Positions 1 to 7,929 are shown, counted from the stretch's first letter. The stretch: 64,000 nucleotides of DNA from an uncultured Treponema sp. (GCA_947167745.1 CAMVJE010000007.1:3894-67893); one strand, 5' to 3'. The notes: a model not told the origin generated them from the sequence alone. Made by a program: numbers and translations.

Positions 1-1
1 T

Positions 2-190
2 AGGTGGAGATATATTTACCGGGATGACGGCAGAATGATAAACGAATATATTGTCGATTTGGACGGAAATATTAGAAGCAGTATTTCTCGGATAGGTAGG
101 GACCACGATTTTAATGAAATGTACCCGCTGGTTCAGTATTACTCCGTTCCAAAAGAAATTCGTGAACTTGCGATGAAATCTTTGGAATAG
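2..190 (+). CDS. C-terminal end of an unidentified protein (partial)
   Basis: The window opens inside an ORF that reads without a stop from base 2 to a TAG at 188-190, giving 62 residues. The peptide is charged and aromatic, with the segments YIYRDDGRMINEY and IVDLDGNIRSSI. I do not recognise the family. The 5' end lies outside the window, so neither domain nor start can be judged. The next gene starts 29 bases later on the same strand and may be co-transcribed. Confidence 0.55.
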   Translation, partial: RWRYIYRDDGRMINEYIVDLDGNIRSSISRIGRDHDFNEMYPLVQYYSVPKEIRELAMKSLE

Positions 191-219
191 AATTATTTGT
201 AACAAACAATGAGGTTTAT

Positions 220-528
220 ATGAAAACTGATTACAGAATTATGGACTTGCTAAATCGCTATCATTTGTATCTTTATACTCTTGGCTATTCAATAAAATCT
301 GTAAAAGATAACCATTGTTCAATTACAGACTATGTAAACGCTGTTGAAGAAATTGCAGGATTGGAAGACAAAACGGTAGAAGAACTTGCTTCTGATATAG
401 ATAAAATTTTCCAACAATATGATAAAGGTGGTGAAAAAAATCATTTGATTTCACAGGATAACAACAACAGAACATTGAATGGACTGGAGCATTTCAAAGA
501 ATTTGTTTCAGCCTGTAATAAAATCTAA
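220..528 (+). CDS. Hypothetical protein, 102 aa, weakly resembling an integrase SAM-like domain
   Basis: Short acidic, helix-rich protein with no signal peptide. A GAGG at 211-214 precedes the ATG at good spacing. The layout 'LYLYTLGYSIKSVKDN ... LNGLEHFKEFV' faintly resembles the helical core-binding (SAM-like) domain of tyrosine recombinases, but there is no catalytic domain and this is only an impression. Codons are AT-rich, unlike the gene at 1500. Its stop overlaps the Shine-Dalgarno sequence of the next gene, so the two are probably co-translated. It could also be an immunity-type protein for the partial gene upstream; there is no direct evidence. Confidence 0.5.
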   Translation: MKTDYRIMDLLNRYHLYLYTLGYSIKSVKDNHCSITDYVNAVEEIAGLEDKTVEELASDIDKIFQQYDKGGEKNHLISQDNNNRTLNGLEHFKEFVSACNKI

Positions 529-538
529 GGAGAACTTT

Positions 539-952
539 ATAAAAAAGAGAATTATATTAATTGTAATTTTACTATGGACTGAAATGGTATTATCGGCTCT
601 CTCTAGTTGGGATGAGATGAAATGGTACGGTTCAGGCTGGGCTCATGCCGACTATCTAGGAATGAAATATGAATTAATAAGCGGTAAGGAATGGAAAAAG
701 AACGGCTATAATTATTGGAAAAGTCATGGATATAAACTTAGCGATTGCCAAAAACTATCGAAGCAAGAGTCCTCACTAGTTTGGGCGGCTTTAGACGAAT
801 ATGAACTAGAAGATGATGAAGTATACGCTGTATATGTTACATTAGAGCAAAATGTGACACATTTTTTAAATCTTTATGTTATCATTAAAAACAATGGCAA
901 TAATGTTGATTGGGAAGGGTTTTATATCGATATGGGGAGTCGTATAAAATGA
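539..952 (+). CDS. Secreted hypothetical protein with an apparent AUA start codon
   Basis: Function not recognised. The frame is open from 479, but an ATG there would put 20 residues in front of a clear signal peptide (KKR, then IILIVILLW, then SALSS). An AAGGAG at 527-532 sits 6 bases before ATA at 539, which is followed directly by AAA AAG AGA, exactly where a signal peptide should begin. The next in-frame ATG (584) would destroy the signal peptide. I therefore place the start at the ATA codon, which is rare, or else the ATG was recently mutated. The mature part (about 115 residues) is acidic and aromatic. It overlaps the next gene by four bases (ATGA). Confidence 0.5.
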   Translation: MKKRIILIVILLWTEMVLSALSSWDEMKWYGSGWAHADYLGMKYELISGKEWKKNGYNYWKSHGYKLSDCQKLSKQESSLVWAALDEYELEDDEVYAVYVTLEQNVTHFLNLYVIIKNNGNNVDWEGFYIDMGSRIK

Positions 953-1476
953 AAAATATTAAAATCGTTATGATTGTGCTACTTGCACTTATATTGTCCG
1001 CTTCAATTCATGCGCAAGATTTTTCATCAAAAACAATTTATCGAAGTAGTGTGTTCGGTCAGAGTTTTGAACTTGTGGAATACAGCGATGAAAACAAATG
1101 CCGACTCTTGCTTTGTATGGCAGATAATAAAAACACAAATAAATCCGGCGTAACATTCTATGATTCCTCTCTGCCTACGGTATATTTTATTTGGTCAAAA
1201 TGGTTTACAAATCCAAGCGAGTATTCAAAAGCAATAGAAGAAACTAAAGTGTTTTTTGATAAAAGTATGGTTTTGATTTACCTTGCGGACATAAAAGATA
1301 TTTGCGACATTGCGCCTTGTTGTACATCAATTCATTACGGAATATCAGAATCGCACAGCAAGGAAAAATATATTCACATAGAATATGATTGCTCTGACTT
1401 GGATTTGCTGTTTGAAATTGCAGGATTCTACAACAAAAACGGTCGTGATTATGTCTTGGAGCATTACGCTAAATAA
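949..1476 (+). CDS. Secreted hypothetical protein, about 175 aa
   Basis: Function not recognised. The frame is open from 910, but the ATG at 949 gives a textbook signal peptide (KNIKIVMIVLLALILSAS, cleavage after IHA) and has GGGGAG at 934-939. It overlaps the previous stop as ATGA, so translation is probably coupled. The mature protein has four or five cysteines, including 'APCCTS', suggesting disulphides or metal binding in the periplasm. Base composition is AT-rich like the upstream gene and unlike the GC-rich gene at 1500, suggesting that 1-1480 has a separate origin. Confidence 0.6.
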   Translation: MKNIKIVMIVLLALILSASIHAQDFSSKTIYRSSVFGQSFELVEYSDENKCRLLLCMADNKNTNKSGVTFYDSSLPTVYFIWSKWFTNPSEYSKAIEETKVFFDKSMVLIYLADIKDICDIAPCCTSIHYGISESHSKEKYIHIEYDCSDLDLLFEIAGFYNKNGRDYVLEHYAK

Positions 1477-1499
1477 AATATTTTCACAGGGATAAAATA

Positions 1500-1952
1500 A
1501 TGAAACAAACATCACCAATCTTGCGTATTTTTCTAACCGTCGTCCTTCTCGCATTGGTTTTCGTAGGCATTGCGTTGACGGTCATCACGGCGGGCGGAAG
1601 GCTTGGGGCATTAATCGACTTGCCGACGACAGGCGGTTTTGTTCTTATCTGCGTTCCGATTCTTTTTCTTTCTGGTCGGGCATGGGATTTTGTTCGGGCA
1701 ATTTGCATAGCGTTCGGCTCGGAAGCAGACGATTCGGAGCGAAAAGCGGCGGAAAAATCATGCTCTTTTTTGTGTGCGGTCGTTTCGCTTTCTGCGGCTT
1801 TTATGTTTGTCATCAACATCATCGGTATGCTGAACAATCTGAGCGACACGGAATCAATCGGCGCGAACATCGCGGTCGCCCTGCTTCCCGTGTGCCATGC
1901 GCTTGTCATTGATTTGTTATTGCTGACGATAAAAGCGCGGGTGAAAAAATAG
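1500..1952 (+). CDS. Integral membrane protein resembling the MotA/ExbB N-terminal part
   Basis: 150 residues with four hydrophobic segments (about 9-30, 42-58, 92-113, 125-146). The first loop reads GGRLGALIDLPTTGGFVLI. This recalls the 'GG...IDLPS...' stretch at the N-terminus of MotA-type proton-channel proteins, but the protein is too short to carry the cytoplasmic torque domain and no MotB partner is present. It is notably GC-richer than the preceding genes. The start has only a weak AGGG upstream. Function remains open; a small channel-like or phage/plasmid membrane protein are alternatives. Confidence 0.5.
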   Translation: MKQTSPILRIFLTVVLLALVFVGIALTVITAGGRLGALIDLPTTGGFVLICVPILFLSGRAWDFVRAICIAFGSEADDSERKAAEKSCSFLCAVVSLSAAFMFVINIIGMLNNLSDTESIGANIAVALLPVCHALVIDLLLLTIKARVKK

Positions 1953-2009
1953 CGACAAAATTTGTTGATTTGTCGGCATTTTTTGTCAAACGATTTCATC
2001 GGCTAGGGA

Positions 2010-2177
2010 TAGGAGCACCGCGCGAAGCGCGTTCTGGAGTGAGGGAGCGAAGCGACCGAACGGAAGAATGAAGCGCGGTTAGCGCGGAAGTCACGAGAAC
2101 GGCAATGCCGTTCTCGGTACGAGTTTGCAATCGGCAAACTCGCGAAAGCCCGACCCCACGCCAGTGGGGAAGCCGCC
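2010..2177 (+). repeat. Modular GC-hairpin intergenic repeat, copy 1
   Basis: A chain of short palindromes: CGCGCGAAGCGCG, CGAGAACGGCA/TGCCGTTCTCG, GAGTTTGC/GCAAACTC, and a final AAGCCCGACCCC-hairpin-GGGG. Related patchworks are at 3172-3262, 18338-18418 and 32590-32706, with the same AGCCYGMCCC...GGGG end module in the same orientation. It also forms the 3' flank of the KilA-N gene. Confidence 0.6.
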
Positions 2178-2984
2178 TTATCTTTCCGCAAGCAGATTTC
2201 GTCCTTCCACATTTTCCAAAACACGCATCTGCTGTATCGCAATCTTGTTGAGTTTTTCAAGCCGCTCGCTTTGGGGCAAGCCGTCATTGATGAACACCGC
2301 ATTCAGATTTTCCATATTAGAAAGGCAAATCAGCTGGTTTATCGTGGCGTAGTCGCGGATATTTCCCTTTAAGTCAGGATTTGCTTCTCGCCATTCGTGT
2401 GCCGTCATGCCGAACATAGCCGTGTTCAGCAAGTCTGCTTCGTCAGCGTAGACGAAAGATTTTTGCTGTGGCGTGAGTTCAGGCGGAATAAGGTTCTGCT
2501 TTATTGCGTCGGTGTGGATTCGGTAGTTGATTTTGGCAAGCTCCCGCTTTGCGCTCCAACCAAGTTGGGCTTGCTCGGCTTCTTTTAGCCGCTGATATTC
2601 CTTGACGAGCAGAAGTTGGAATCTTGGGCTAATCCACATTCCGAAGTGATAGGCGATGTCACGGTGGGCGTAAGTGCCGCCGTACCGCCCCGCCTTTGAC
2701 ACGATTCCGATTGCGGCAGTGCGCTCAATCCAAGTCTTGACCGAAAGCACGAAGTTGTTGCTTCCCGCCACATTTTTAATTGCACCGAATTCGGTACAAT
2801 TAAAATCGGGATTGTAGAGCATTTCCCATTCGCCGAGATATTCAATCGTACTTTTAAGGCTGAGCCAGCGGAAAATGATATGCTCCTGTAACTGACTTCT
2901 CGCCATATCCGTCAAGGAAATAAAATCGTCCTCGTTTTGATGAATTACCGTAATTTCCGTGTTTTCAACCGTGATTTTCGCCAT
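2178..2984 (-). CDS. KilA-N domain protein
   Basis: 268-residue DNA-binding-type protein of the KilA-N/APSES class common in phages, large DNA viruses and bacterial accessory regions. The typical order is visible: 'ISLTDMAR' near the N-terminus, then 'IIFRWLSLKSTIEYLGEWE', then 'VLSVKTWIERTAAIGIVSKAGRYGGTYAHRDIAYHF'. The C-terminal half is charged and helical with no recognised domain. It stands alone on the minus strand with an AT-rich upstream region and a hairpin repeat downstream. Such proteins are often antirepressor or regulatory genes of mobile elements, but no other phage genes are nearby, so a stranded accessory gene is likely. Confidence 0.85.
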   Translation of the reverse strand: MAKITVENTEITVIHQNEDDFISLTDMARSQLQEHIIFRWLSLKSTIEYLGEWEMLYNPDFNCTEFGAIKNVAGSNNFVLSVKTWIERTAAIGIVSKAGRYGGTYAHRDIAYHFGMWISPRFQLLLVKEYQRLKEAEQAQLGWSAKRELAKINYRIHTDAIKQNLIPPELTPQQKSFVYADEADLLNTAMFGMTAHEWREANPDLKGNIRDYATINQLICLSNMENLNAVFINDGLPQSERLEKLNKIAIQQMRVLENVEGRNLLAER

Positions 2985-3171
2985 TGCTCGCTCCGTAAGA
3001 TTTGGTTTAGATACGATTTTAATATATTAAAAGTTTTTATTTTCGGAAAGATGATTTTTTGTTTGAGAGGAATTTCTAAGGAGTGGGCGGGCAAACAAAA
3101 AAAAATTGTTTTTAAGCGTTTAAAGCGTTTTGATTTGAACAAGATGCTTTATAAGCCAAGCGTTAAGGATT

Positions 3172-3262
3172 GTAGGGCGGCGTAGCCGTTGCCGTAGGCA
3201 ATGGAGCGCGAGAGCGCGGAACCCCGAAAAGCCTGACCCGAACGAAGTGAGGGGAACGTCCT
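3172..3262 (+). repeat. Modular GC-hairpin intergenic repeat, copy 2
   Basis: Contains GCCGTTGCCGTAGGCAATGG and GAGCGCGAGAGCGCG palindromes and ends with AAGCCTGACCC...GAGGGGAACGTCC, the same terminal module as the other copies. It lies directly against the truncated 3' end of the first purL remnant. Confidence 0.55.
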
Positions 3263-3269
3263 AAAAAAT

Positions 3270-4311
3270 TTATGCAACTTTTGTCGTGTAGTGAACATCG
3301 ATGAAAATAGAGCAGGCGTTGTTTTCCTCGCTTACTTCCATGTCATCAAGCATACCGTGCTTGCGCAGATATTTTCCACCGATTGTAGCCATGTCCATGA
3401 GAGTGAGAGGCTTGTCCTTTCGTTTCGCATAGATGTCTGTGTGCATGGCCTCGTAATTTTTGAGGGATTCTTTGAAAAGTTTGGCGTAAGGGCCTTTTTC
3501 GATTTTGATGTCTTTAAGAACAGTGTTGAAAGTGGTGTGACGGCAGTGGTCGCTCCAGTAAGTGTCAAGAACGCGGATTTCAGTTTCGGTCGGGTCGCGC
3601 TTGATAGACTTGAAATAATCCTGCAAGAACTGAATGTCGGCCAGGTCCATAGCAAGGCCCATCTTCTCGCGGTAAGCGTCAAGCTCTTTTTTGCCAAGAG
3701 AATTGAAACCTTCGACAGTCGGAATATCGGCAGGTACTTCAGTTTTCATTTCAAGGGTTTCAGGAATTTCAGCTTTTGCAAGGCGGGAATCGACAGGGTT
3801 AATAAGATACTTTTGAATTTTTGTGACTTCATCGGCAGAAACATTGCCGGAAAGGATGACCATTTTGGCACATCGGACGCGCGGTGGCTCAGTTCCGACA
3901 GTGGCCGTGTTCTTCATAGACTCGCGAAGGAGCGAAAGACACTGTTCGGCACTATCCGCACGCTGGTCGTACTGCCCTGGAAGATATTCCCAAATGATTA
4001 CAGTGTCGCTAGGTTCGGTTTCAAGCGATGTGTAGACGACAGAATCGCTCTGAGGCTCAGAGAAGATTCGCAAAGCCGCCATCTTCGACACATCTTCGCT
4101 CTCAAAAAAATGTCCTGCACGGAGGCAGGGTGAAAGCGAGGCGAGAATTTTTGCTCCTTGCTCTTCTCCTCCGTAAAATTCTCGTCAGAAACAAAAATTA
4201 CAGGGAGGTAATTTTTGTTTCATAGATGCCCAAAAATCCATTGATTTCACCCAAAATTGAGCTGGCCTCGCTCTGGAAGCCCGGCTTGCGCTCTACATAA
4301 ATACGAAACAT
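3270..4311 (-). pseudogene. purL: purL remnant 1: 5' part of phosphoribosylformylglycinamidine synthase
   Basis: Remnant of the large PurL (FGAM synthase, purine biosynthesis). The reading starts at 4311 as MFRIYVERKPGFQSEASS, the normal PurL N-terminus, but hits a stop after about 37 codons. It resumes on the far side of a palindrome-rich insertion (about 4095-4235) as SEDVSKMAALRIFSEPQSDS and continues through RDPTETEIRVLDTYWSDHCR to NNACSIFIDV, where it breaks off. About one fifth of a full-length gene (usually about 1250 codons) remains. Sequence quality within the remnant is good, so decay looks recent. A second, differently deleted copy is at 14240-14761. Confidence 0.88.
4091..4240. 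repeat. Palindromic insertion inside purL remnant 1
   Basis: Holds a 13-bp perfect inverted repeat (AAACAAAAATTAC / GTAATTTTTGTTT, loop of six) and a longer one with arms CGAGAATTTT / AAAATTCTCG. It replaces the PurL segment expected between residues of about 28 and 45. No ORF is visible in it. Confidence 0.6.
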
Positions 4312-4390
4312 AAGGGTATTTTACTGTTTTTTACGGTTTATTGGAAGATAAGGAAGTTGAAAACGGAAAGTGGAAAGCTTTTCCCATCTC

Positions 4391-5059
4391 TTAGTACAAA
4401 AAATTCTTTCCGATTTTATAAGCTCCGTAGCTCACAACCGCGCTTACGATTTTGTCGGTCAGGTTGGTGAGAACGCCCGCGTAATATGTCGCGAAAGTCA
4501 GGTTCGGAACTACGATAAAAATTCCCTGCACACTGGAATCCACGTTAGGGCTTGTTGCGCTCGCAAATAAAAGACTCACCAAAACATTGCCCGAAATTGC
4601 ATTCGTAATCGCGCTCCAAAGCCCCGCCCATAAAAATGCATCGATTGAAAGATGCTGAAACGAGTTCTGCATTACTTTTTGGAAACTGTTATTCCGAGTT
4701 GTATTTGGAATCTGATACTTTCTAAAAACAATGTACGCGCAAACCGCCGTAAGAACATGGCAGAGCGTAAACGGAAGCGAAGTATGATAAAAAATCCAAA
4801 GAGCACCGTTTGAAAGAACCGCGCAAACAATTCCTGCCCAAAGTCCGCACAGAGCCGTTACCGCAAGGGTGAGGACAGAATCAAGGTAAAGCGGAAGCGT
4901 GATGTTCCGCGCCAGAACCGAGCCGAAGAAGTTTGCGATAACGGCAATGATTATGCAGAGAGCGGAAAACAACAGTGTCATGCCGAATTTATTTCGGCAT
5001 CTCTTTGCGGAAAAATTTATGGATTCTGAAACAAGTTCAGAATGACTTTTAGTTTTCAA
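4391..5059 (-). CDS. Multi-span membrane protein, ECF-S-component-like, third gene of a two-component operon
   Basis: About 222 residues with six hydrophobic segments. The motif ITLPLYLDSVLTLAV is shared with the N-terminal membrane domain of the HD-GYP receptor at 50571-54080 (TLPLWLDSLGT), indicating a common ECF S-component-like fold used here for sensing or solute binding. The start is uncertain. The TTG at 5059 overlaps the previous stop (TTGA) and adds 26 residues that translate a dispersed repeat (SHSELVSES...NKFGMT). The ATG at 4981 gives a clean membrane start. It is co-transcribed with the response regulator and kinase, so it may be their sensory partner or target. Confidence 0.7.
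   Translation of the reverse strand: MKTKSHSELVSESINFSAKRCRNKFGMTLLFSALCIIIAVIANFFGSVLARNITLPLYLDSVLTLAVTALCGLWAGIVCAVLSNGALWIFYHTSLPFTLCHVLTAVCAYIVFRKYQIPNTTRNNSFQKVMQNSFQHLSIDAFLWAGLWSAITNAISGNVLVSLLFASATSPNVDSSVQGIFIVVPNLTFATYYAGVLTNLTDKIVSAVVSYGAYKIGKNFLY
4976..5056 (-). repeat. Dispersed SHSELVSES/KFGMT-type repeat
   Basis: On the minus strand this stretch translates as SHSELVSES...RNKFGMT, a peptide signature that I know as the translation of short dispersed chromosomal repeats in many bacterial genomes. It contains the palindrome ATGCCGAA...TTCGGCAT. Here it sits in frame at the 5' end of a membrane-protein gene. Confidence 0.55.
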
Positions 5060-5742
5060 AACAACACCCCGATATTTTTTGCGAACTCAATAAGCTCAAG
5101 CCTGTCATGAACATTCAGTTTCTGGTAAATTATCGAACGCTGATTTATGACAGTCTTTTCTTTTTTGTTCAGGATTTTTGAGATTTCGTAGGTTTCTTTT
5201 TTCTGTGCCAAAAGCGCGAAAACTTCCTGCTCAGATTTTGTGAGCGACTTGTAATCCATGTAAGAAAATTTTTCGTTCAGAACGCTATCCGGCGAAATAA
5301 TCGACTGCATGATGCGGCTTGCCGCGCTGTTGAAGCATGTTTTTCCGCTCGCAACGGTCAGAATCGCGTTTTCAAGCTCTTCAATCTCCGCATTTTTTGT
5401 GATGTAGCCCTGAATGCCAGCCTTTAGCGACCGCTCAATGTGAATCGGGTCGGCGTACATAGTAAAAATAATTGCCTTTAAGTCAGACTTGATTTTTCGG
5501 AAAGCTTTTAGCGCTGAAAGTCCGTCTTTGCCTTCGTCCTCAAGGTTCAAATCGATTATTGCAAGCGAGATTTCGGAATTTTCGCGCAGGATTTTTTCGC
5601 CTTCCTCGCGGTTTGTCGCATATAAAAAGGAAAGATTTTCGTTTTTCTGAGAGAGAAGAAAGCCGATTCCGTCGCGAAGCCCCGCATGGTCATCAAGAAA
5701 CAGGATTTTTAATAGAGATTGCAACTGTTGTTCCTCCGTCAT
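5056..5742 (-). CDS. NarL/FixJ-family response regulator
   Basis: 228 residues. Receiver domain about 12-130 with acidic pair DD at 17-18, phospho-acceptor D64 in AIIDLNLED, and the conserved lysine in GYITKNAE. A LuxR-type helix-turn-helix follows at the C-terminus (about 165-225: LTKSEQEVFALLAQKKETYEISKIL ... DRLELIEFA, with KEKTVINQ as recognition helix). It is transcribed with, and overlaps by 50 bases, the histidine kinase upstream, and its stop overlaps the start of the membrane protein downstream. AAGGTGG precedes the ATG. It is a cytoplasmic transcription factor; the target promoters are not evident. Confidence 0.93.
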   Translation of the reverse strand: MTEEQQLQSLLKILFLDDHAGLRDGIGFLLSQKNENLSFLYATNREEGEKILRENSEISLAIIDLNLEDEGKDGLSALKAFRKIKSDLKAIIFTMYADPIHIERSLKAGIQGYITKNAEIEELENAILTVASGKTCFNSAASRIMQSIISPDSVLNEKFSYMDYKSLTKSEQEVFALLAQKKETYEISKILNKKEKTVINQRSIIYQKLNVHDRLELIEFAKNIGVLF

Positions 5743-6718
5743 TTATGAATTCCACCTTGCCATGCAGTTTTTGCACACGTTCGCGGATGTTGTTCAGTCC
5801 CCAGTGCTTGCGTTGCACGTCTTTTCCGCCTGTTTTTTGTGATTCAACAGCTTCTTCGGAAAATCCTGTGCCGTTGTCGCTGATGGAAAATCTCATTTCG
5901 TTTACAACATCGGTGATTCTCACTTTTACCTCAGTGGCATTTGCGTGCCGTGCGACGTTGCTCAAGGCTTCCTGCAGAATATGAAGGATTTCAACCTGAG
6001 AAGAACTTTTGAGCTTTCCAAGAAAGTCCGATGTGATGATAGCTGTCGTTTTGATTTCGTGATTCGCTTCAAAAGCCGAAAGCATTTTTTTGATGAGTGA
6101 TTCAAGATCTTCGTTAAACTCAAGCCGTGATGAATCAATTAAATAACGGACTTCGCTCAGAGCACGGTCGGTGTAAAAAGCCGCTTTATCATCATCGCCT
6201 TTTTTATGGTAGATTTTAATCGCCGCCAAATCCTGAGCCACGCCGTCGTGAAGGTTGCGGCTGAAATTTTTCTGCTCCTCGCTGATCGCTTCGCGTCGCT
6301 CAAATTCCGCCTTTTGGGAAATCTTTTTTGTGAGAATGACTCCGAGTGCAATCAAAAACAAAATCGCCGAAAAATATAAAAAACTGTCGTAGCCAAAAGA
6401 AATTCCTCGCTGACTTTTATGAATTTCGTTCTGAAACTGAGAGACTTCAATCGCAAACAAGTCGTCCGTGTCAGTCCAATTTTTTAAAGAAAGCGCTCTG
6501 AATTTCTTTTCAAGCTTTTTGTCAAAATAAGTGTATGGAACGCAATCTTTTTCAATCTCAGAAATATCCAGCTTCGATTTCTGAATCTCAATAAACTTAC
6601 GGTCAAGGCTGTCAAATTTCTTCATCGCCTGTGACTTGAAAATTGCCGTGGAAGAAAAAGTTATCACTGCAATAAAAATGAGAATGTATTCAATGTGAAG
6701 CGGTCGGGAAAATCGCAT
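5693..6718 (-). CDS. NarX/DegS-type sensor histidine kinase (HisKA_3)
   Basis: 341 residues. Membrane segments at about 11-27 and 113-130 enclose a periplasmic loop of about 85 residues with no recognised sensor domain. The phospho-acceptor is H157 in NFSRNLHDGVAQDLAAIK, the HisKA_3 signature. The GHKL ATPase domain shows the N box (EALSNVARHANA), G1 box (DNGTGF) and GLNNIRERV. It phosphorylates the downstream NarL-type regulator, whose start lies inside its 3' end. The operon order is kinase, regulator, ECF-S-like membrane protein. The ligand is unknown; the membrane partner is a plausible participant in sensing. Confidence 0.92.
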   Translation of the reverse strand: MRFSRPLHIEYILIFIAVITFSSTAIFKSQAMKKFDSLDRKFIEIQKSKLDISEIEKDCVPYTYFDKKLEKKFRALSLKNWTDTDDLFAIEVSQFQNEIHKSQRGISFGYDSFLYFSAILFLIALGVILTKKISQKAEFERREAISEEQKNFSRNLHDGVAQDLAAIKIYHKKGDDDKAAFYTDRALSEVRYLIDSSRLEFNEDLESLIKKMLSAFEANHEIKTTAIITSDFLGKLKSSSQVEILHILQEALSNVARHANATEVKVRITDVVNEMRFSISDNGTGFSEEAVESQKTGGKDVQRKHWGLNNIRERVQKLHGKVEFINDGGTTVAISIKNPVS

Positions 6719-6751
6719 GGAAGTGAGTATAGCACATCAGCAAAAATTGTG

Positions 6752-6769
6752 TTCGGGAAAAATTCCCGA
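6752..6769. repeat. 18-bp palindromic repeat, left flank of mobile mystery module
   Basis: TTCGGGAAAAATTCCCGA, a palindrome, occurs here and identically at 7979-7996. The two copies enclose exactly the mobile mystery protein A and B genes and their promoter region. Confidence 0.7.
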
Positions 6770-6796
6770 ATCTGGCTGCCCTCGAATATGAAGGTT

Positions 6797-7384
6797 TTAT
6801 TTTTTTTGTGTAAATTCCATCAGAGCCGAATAATCTCCGGCATCAGCTTTTCGTAATGCTGCAATGTAAGCGCTGCGGACTTCTGAAACATTCACAAGAT
6901 TTGTATTTCCCCAATAAAACTTTGTGCCTTCAAGCTTTTCAAGAACAAGGTCTGCCATAAGGCGTGAAATTCGTCCGTTGCCGTTCGGGAAAGGATGAAT
7001 CTGTACCAGCTTGTGATGAAGCCTTACGGCAATTTCACGGTTTGAGTATGTCTTATTTTCTATCCAAAATTTTACGTCATCAAAAAGCTGCATAAGTTTT
7101 ATCGGAATTTGATAGGGAACAACACCAATATTTCTTTCAGAAGTCCTGTAAGTTCCAGCCCATTTCCATACGTCGCCAAACATCTTTTTATGAAGTTCTC
7201 GCAAAAATGTGTCTGAACAGACATCTTTATTCTTATTTGATATAAGCCAGATTTGAGCCTGGGCAATATTGCGGGCTTCCGCTTCGTTCAGTTCTGAGCG
7301 CAGAGTTATCCATTTTAATTTAAGACCGTCTTTTTCTTCTGCGGTAAGCGGTGTCGAATTATCATCTGCTTCAAAAATATCCAT
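6797..7384 (-). CDS. Fic-domain protein, mobile mystery protein B
   Basis: 195 residues with the complete Fic signature HPFPNGNGRISR, catalytic His included, so AMP- or NMP-transferase activity on protein targets is expected. Further family marks are MFGDVWKWAGTYR and the flap-like VPYQIPIKLM. Fic proteins with this layout, encoded just after an XRE protein, are known as mobile mystery protein B (TIGR02613 type) and act as putative toxins. The gap to the upstream partner is 3 bases. No inhibitory (S/T)xxxE(G/N) helix is obvious in this protein, so control is probably by the partner. Confidence 0.9.
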   Translation of the reverse strand: MDIFEADDNSTPLTAEEKDGLKLKWITLRSELNEAEARNIAQAQIWLISNKNKDVCSDTFLRELHKKMFGDVWKWAGTYRTSERNIGVVPYQIPIKLMQLFDDVKFWIENKTYSNREIAVRLHHKLVQIHPFPNGNGRISRLMADLVLEKLEGTKFYWGNTNLVNVSEVRSAYIAALRKADAGDYSALMEFTQKK

Positions 7385-7387
7385 AGG

Positions 7388-7828
7388 CTAATCCCATATT
7401 CTTTTAGTGTTGCCGTTTATAAAATCTGCAGCCATATCGTTAACAGCTTCTTTGGTCTGAATATCCTGATTTTCCAAAGCCATATTCAGATTTACGCCAA
7501 GAAGAATTTCTTCGGCTTTTTTCTTAGCCTGAATTTGAACAATATCCTGAAAAGTTGTTTTTGGCTTGAAGTAATATACAAAATCGCAGTTCATGGCTTG
7601 GGCGACTTTCTTCATTGTAGACAGCTTCAAGTTTTCTTCATTTATTTCCATTTTTGCAATTCGCGGCTGTGTAACGCCGAGCCGTTTTGCAAGCTGAACG
7701 GCGGTCATCCCGATTGCCTCTCGGACGGTGTTTATCCAGCTGACGCCTTTGGGAACGATGTTTTTAGCATCTGACAGAGAGGAAGTTTTTTTGTCCAAAG
7801 CTCTAATCTGCATTATTCTTGTGTTCAT
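7388..7828 (-). CDS. XRE-family regulator, mobile mystery protein A
   Basis: 146 residues. A helix-turn-helix at about 40-95 reads MTAVQLAKRLGVTQPRIAKMEINEENLKLSTMKKVAQAM, followed by CDFVYYFKP, typical of mobile mystery protein A (TIGR02612 type). It is the expected antitoxin and autoregulator of the Fic gene, which starts 3 bases after its stop. A 15-bp site lies directly upstream of the ATG over the weak SD, with an inverted copy 98 bases further up; both are likely its operators. Confidence 0.9.
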   Translation of the reverse strand: MNTRIMQIRALDKKTSSLSDAKNIVPKGVSWINTVREAIGMTAVQLAKRLGVTQPRIAKMEINEENLKLSTMKKVAQAMNCDFVYYFKPKTTFQDIVQIQAKKKAEEILLGVNLNMALENQDIQTKEAVNDMAADFINGNTKRIWD

Positions 7829-7831
7829 ATT

Positions 7832-7846
7832 ATAACCTATAAGTAA
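7832..7846 (-). promoter_or_regulatory. Candidate operator site 1 of the XRE/Fic module
   Basis: ATAACCTATAAGTAA lies 3 bases upstream of the XRE start and overlaps its SD region. Its inverted partner at 7930-7944 matches 13 of 15 positions. Inference: autoregulation by the XRE protein, with looping between the sites over an AT-rich promoter. Confidence 0.5.
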
Positions 7847-7929
7847 TTTATTTTATTAAATTATATAATGTTTTTATTATATTTGTAAAGTTATATATAA
7901 TCTATATATTATATCGGAAAGTAAATTTA

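Noticed and set aside
3291..4133. 280-codon open frame on the plus strand
   Set aside because: It is the antisense shadow of purL remnant 1; the peptide has no domain and the minus strand gives clear PurL sequence.
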